64,000 nt of DNA, from assembly GCF_014201905.1 (NCBI RefSeq), contig NZ_JACHFM010000002.1:806001-870000 (forward strand), given 5' to 3'. Origin of the DNA: Amaricoccus macauensis. GTDB taxonomy: Bacteria > Pseudomonadota > Alphaproteobacteria > Rhodobacterales > Rhodobacteraceae. Positions 61,285-64,000 of the stretch are shown one piece after another. Position numbers and translations under genes: made by a program. The stretch's first letter is position 1. Each line of letters begins with the position of its first letter. Below the pieces are notes generated by a model, which did no database searches, was not told the origin of the DNA, and was given only the letters and a program-made list of their open reading frames with translations.

Positions 61285-61429
61285 CCCCTCGCGAGCTTTA
61301 CGCCCGACCGGCGACACGCGCCTTGCGCCGGCAAAGGCGACGCTGTTACCATTGCGACCTTCGTCCACTGTCTACCCGGTGATTTGGTTTTACTTCAAAC
61401 GGTTAGACCTATCTGGCGAGTGAGCGCAG

Positions 61430-62137
61430 ATGCAATCGGCAGGCTCTCGCACCCGCACATTCAGACCGCCGCGACCACTCTCGCAGGCGGATGTCACCGA
61501 TCGTATCCGCCAGGCAATCCTCGCCAACGACTTCATCCCCGGACAACGCCTCGTGGAGGCGGACCTGTGCGATCGGCTCGGCGTCAGCCGCGGCACGGTG
61601 CGCGCAGCGCTCCTCGATCTCACCCACGAGGGTCTCGTCGAACGGATTGCCAACCGGGGCGCCCGCGTCAGGGACATCAGCGTTGAGGAAGTCCTGCAAC
61701 TCACCGACGTCAGCCTCGCGGTCGAATGCCTCTGTGTGGTGCTCGCCGCTGAACGGATCACCGCACCGGAAATCATCCAGCTGCGCGCGCTCGGTGAGGA
61801 ACTGAAGGTGCGGGCCGCGCTGAATGACGTGATCGCCTTCGGCCGCACGACGCGGCGCATCTTCAACCTCTATCTGAGCATCTCCGGGCAACTTGTTGCG
61901 CAGGAGTTGCTTGAGCGGTTGCACGAGCGCAATGCGGGCCACCGCTCGCGGCTGCTCTGCCGGCCGGGCCGTGCGCAGGTGGCGCTGCCGCAATGGCTCG
62001 CGGTCATCGACGCGATCTGCCGGCGCGATCCTGACGCCGCGCAGGCGGCCCTCCGGGCACTCGCCACCAGTGTGAAGGAGGCCATGGTCGCGCAGTCGCA
62101 GGAGGCCTCCGGCGCCCGGGCGACCGCCCGGGCCTGA
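61430..62137 (+). CDS. GntR family transcriptional regulator (FadR subgroup)
   Basis: 235 residues. The winged helix (about 20-85) has QADVTDRIRQAILANDFIPG, RLVEADLCDRLGVSRGTVRA and LLDLTHEGLVERIANRGARV; the C-terminal all-helical ligand domain (FCD-like, about 95-225) follows, with histidine and arginine residues that could hold a metal or a sugar acid. It is convergent with the mannonate dehydratase gene, 20 bases apart, so hexuronate response is likely. An upstream GTTTTACTTCAAAC dyad (61387-61400) may be an autoregulatory site. Confidence 0.88.
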   Translation: MQSAGSRTRTFRPPRPLSQADVTDRIRQAILANDFIPGQRLVEADLCDRLGVSRGTVRAALLDLTHEGLVERIANRGARVRDISVEEVLQLTDVSLAVECLCVVLAAERITAPEIIQLRALGEELKVRAALNDVIAFGRTTRRIFNLYLSISGQLVAQELLERLHERNAGHRSRLLCRPGRAQVALPQWLAVIDAICRRDPDAAQAALRALATSVKEAMVAQSQEASGARATARA

Positions 62138-62157
62138 GCCGCGACCCGCGCCCGCTC

Positions 62158-63354
62158 TCAGCCCGCCGAGCGGGCGGCCGCGATCCCGTGCATCACGCCG
62201 CGCAGCTCGGCGAGACCGCGCAGACGGCCGATCAGCGAATAGCCGGGGTTGATCCGCTCCTTGCCGATGTCGTCGGCCAGCAGATGCCCGTGGTCCGGCC
62301 GGAGCGGGATTTGCCAGTCCTCGCGACCCTCGCCGATGCGCCGTTCCTGCTCTTCGAGGAGTGCCAGCACCACGGCCGGCATGTCGGCCGTTCCGCCGAG
62401 GTGGTCGGATTCGTGAAACGAGCCATCCGCTTCGAGCGTGACATTCCTCAGGTGCGCGAAGTGGATCTTCGGTCCGAACTCGCGCACCATCGCCGGCAGG
62501 TCGTTCTCCGCGCGCGTCCCGTAGGAGCCGGTGCAGAACGTGAGCCCGTTCGCCGGGCTCTCGGCGGCGGCGAGCAGCTGCCGGGCGTCGGCCGCCGACG
62601 AGACGATCCGCGGCAGTCCGAACAACGGAAAGGACGGGTCGTCCGGGTGGATGCAGAGCCGGACCCCGGTCTCTTCCGCGACCGGCGTGATCTCGCGCAG
62701 GAAGTACCCGAGGTGCCCGCGCAGCTCCTCCGGGCCGATGCCGTCATAGTCGGCGAGAGCGGCGCGAAAGCTCTCGCGGTCGTAGCTCCGTTCCGTCGCC
62801 GGCAGCCCGGCAATGAGCACACGCTCGATGGCCGCCATCCCCGCCTCGCCACGCTCGGCGAGCCGCGCCTCGGCCTCACGGATCCGCTCGGGCGTATAAT
62901 CGCCCTCGGCGCCCTGACGCTTCAGCAGGAAGACATCGTAGGCGGCGAAATCGACGGCGTCGAAGCGCAGCGCCAGCGCGCCGGTCGGCATCGGATAGCG
63001 CAGTTCGGTGCGGGTCCAATCGCAGACCGGCATGAAATTGTAGCAGATCGTCCGGATCCCGGCCCGGCCAAGCGCGCGGAGCGTGTCCTTGTACCAGCCG
63101 ATATAGCGGTCGCGCTCGGGCGTCCCGGTCTTGATCGAGTTGTGGACGGGAATGCTTTCGACCACCGCCCACTCAAGCCCCGCAGCCTCGATCTCCGCCT
63201 TGCGCCGGGCGATCGCATCATCGGGCCAGGGCGAGCCGTCGTAGATCTGATGCAGCGCGGTGACGATGCCGGTCGCGCCCGCCTGTGCGATGTGGGCGAT
63301 CGGCACCGGATCGTTTGGCCCGTACCAGCGGAAGCATTCCTTCATCTGTCGCAT
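62158..63354 (-). CDS. uxuA: mannonate dehydratase
   Basis: 398 residues, close to the E. coli enzyme. It dehydrates D-mannonate to 2-keto-3-deoxy-D-gluconate in glucuronate breakdown. The start [20 protein letters not shown] is typical, behind GGGAGGGCAGGG. The metal ligands sit in [20 protein letters not shown], in [15 protein letters not shown], in [10 protein letters not shown] and in [20 protein letters not shown]. The SDR gene begins divergently 141 bases upstream and may supply mannonate. The GntR gene lies convergently at its 3' end. Confidence 0.96.
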   Translation of the reverse strand: MRQMKECFRWYGPNDPVPIAHIAQAGATGIVTALHQIYDGSPWPDDAIARRKAEIEAAGLEWAVVESIPVHNSIKTGTPERDRYIGWYKDTLRALGRAGIRTICYNFMPVCDWTRTELRYPMPTGALALRFDAVDFAAYDVFLLKRQGAEGDYTPERIREAEARLAERGEAGMAAIERVLIAGLPATERSYDRESFRAALADYDGIGPEELRGHLGYFLREITPVAEETGVRLCIHPDDPSFPLFGLPRIVSSAADARQLLAAAESPANGLTFCTGSYGTRAENDLPAMVREFGPKIHFAHLRNVTLEADGSFHESDHLGGTADMPAVVLALLEEQERRIGEGREDWQIPLRPDHGHLLADDIGKERINPGYSLIGRLRGLAELRGVMHGIAAARSAG

Positions 63355-63495
63355 GTCCCTGCCCTCCCAACGGCTTTGCCGTCCTGCCTAGCGGATGCCG
63401 GCCTGCGTTATCCACGACTTTTCGGTGCTGGCGCCAAGGTGCGGTCCTCGGCAATGATCTGCGCCGACAAAAGCATCAACAGGGACGCAAGCGAG

Positions 63496-64000
63496 ATGAT
63501 GGAGGACGAGTTCGAGGGGAAGGCGGCGCTGGTCACCGGCACGTCGGGAATCGGCCGGGCGAGCGCGATCCGGCTCGCCGAGGCCGGGGCGGAGGTGCTG
63601 GTCTGTGGGGTCGATGCCGGGGCGAATCGTGCGCTCGAAACCTTCGCCGCATCGCGTGGCCTGCCGATCCGGGTGCGCCGCGCCGATGTGACGCAGGAGA
63701 TCGAGGTGGAGGCGGCGGTCGCCGATTGCGTCGACCACTCGGGCGGTCTCGACATCATCGTCAACGCCGCCGCCGTGCATCCGTATGGCACGGTGCTCGA
63801 CACCGACGGGGCGACCTTTGCGCGCTGCCTCGCGGTCAACGTGGGCTCGATCCACCTCACCGCCCGTCACGGCATCCCGGAGATGATCCAGCGTGGCGGC
63901 GGGGCGATCGTCAATCTCTCCTCGGTGCAGGGCTATGCCTGTCAGCAGGGCATTGCGGCCTACGTGGCGAGCAAGGGGGCGATCCACGCGCTTACCCGCG
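63496..64000 (+). CDS. short-chain dehydrogenase/reductase (3' end outside window)
   Basis: 168 codons are visible, continuing past the right edge. Two ATGs (63496, 63499) start the frame. The cofactor motif is AALVTGTSGIGRASAIRLAE, the Asp of RRADVTQEIEVE and the NAA of IIVNAAAVHPYG follow, and the catalytic Ser-Tyr-Lys is seen in NLSSVQGYACQQGIAAYVAS plus the Lys. It is an NAD(P)-dependent classical SDR. Divergent from uxuA, it could act as a mannonate or other uronate-pathway oxidoreductase; that substrate is inferred from context alone. Confidence 0.9.
   Translation, partial: MMEDEFEGKAALVTGTSGIGRASAIRLAEAGAEVLVCGVDAGANRALETFAASRGLPIRVRRADVTQEIEVEAAVADCVDHSGGLDIIVNAAAVHPYGTVLDTDGATFARCLAVNVGSIHLTARHGIPEMIQRGGGAIVNLSSVQGYACQQGIAAYVASKGAIHALTR

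Noticed and set aside
61319-61339. CGCCTT-N9-AAGGCG stem after kdpE as a terminator
   Set aside because: Only six base pairs with a large loop and no T-run; too weak to call.
1-64000. CRISPR array, prophage, insertion sequence, toxin-antitoxin or defence island
   Set aside because: No regularly spaced repeats, transposase, integrase, phage structural gene or defence family was recognised; the region reads as core chromosome.

Overview
The window is a dense, GC-rich, almost fully coding stretch of an alphaproteobacterial chromosome, most likely from Rhodobacterales (Paracoccaceae in the wide sense). The pointers are a DUF6477/DUF6456 pair, a DUF4170-WaaA-LpxK lipid A/Kdo block, a PutA divergent from an Lrp-type regulator, a PQQ-methylotrophy accessory cluster ending in Gfa, and a Ku/LigD end-joining operon. 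The assignment rests on gene content and gene order read by eye, not on a database search. No rRNA, tRNA, CRISPR array, insertion sequence or prophage was seen.

Layout. 1-4.8 kb (+): end of a periplasmic C1/alcohol oxidation cluster. It holds a XoxJ-like binding protein (cut by the left edge), a CXXCW-type rhodanese-like protein, the binding protein of the PQQ-associated ABC system, a YVTN beta-propeller, an unknown acidic periplasmic protein, and Gfa. 5-7.8 kb (-): LprI-like, MazG, and the permease and ATPase of the same PQQ-associated ABC system, separated from their binding protein and on the other strand. 8-14 kb (-): an uninterrupted run ligD-ku-(BRCT-like/HTH/TPR protein)-(alpha/beta hydrolase)-xth that looks like an expanded non-homologous end-joining operon. 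14-17.8 kb (-): valine catabolism (mmsB, 3-hydroxyisobutyryl-CoA hydrolase, mmsA). 17.9-20 kb (-): trehalose synthesis (otsA-otsB). 20-21.8 kb: divergent DUF6477/DUF6456 pair. 21.8-26.9 kb: tpiA, putA and the divergent Lrp-type regulator.

27-37 kb (+): a membrane alpha/beta hydrolase, then a homodimeric-type pyruvate dehydrogenase operon (aceE-aceF-lpd, with three closely related lipoyl modules), a clear terminator, and malic enzyme MaeB. 37.5-45 kb: a small exported protein with an OmpA-like partner, an orphan Tat-type solute-binding protein, miaA, an O-acetylhomoserine sulfhydrylase, an App1-type phosphatase and a SIMPL protein. 45-53 kb (+): a GspL/GspC-like single-span protein, manC and phosphomannomutase (GDP-mannose supply), DUF4170, waaA and lpxK (envelope). 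53-61.3 kb (+): the complete kdp potassium system: an additional 27-residue membrane peptide, then kdpF-A-B-C-D-E. 61.4-64 kb: a GntR regulator, mannonate dehydratase and a partial SDR, probably hexuronate degradation.

The regions best worth a second look are the five-gene end-joining operon with its BRCT-like/HTH/TPR protein, the split PQQ-associated ABC system with its acidic periplasmic protein, the GspL/GspC-like fusion, the micropeptide ahead of kdpF, and two conspicuous inverted repeats in the valine-catabolism spacer.
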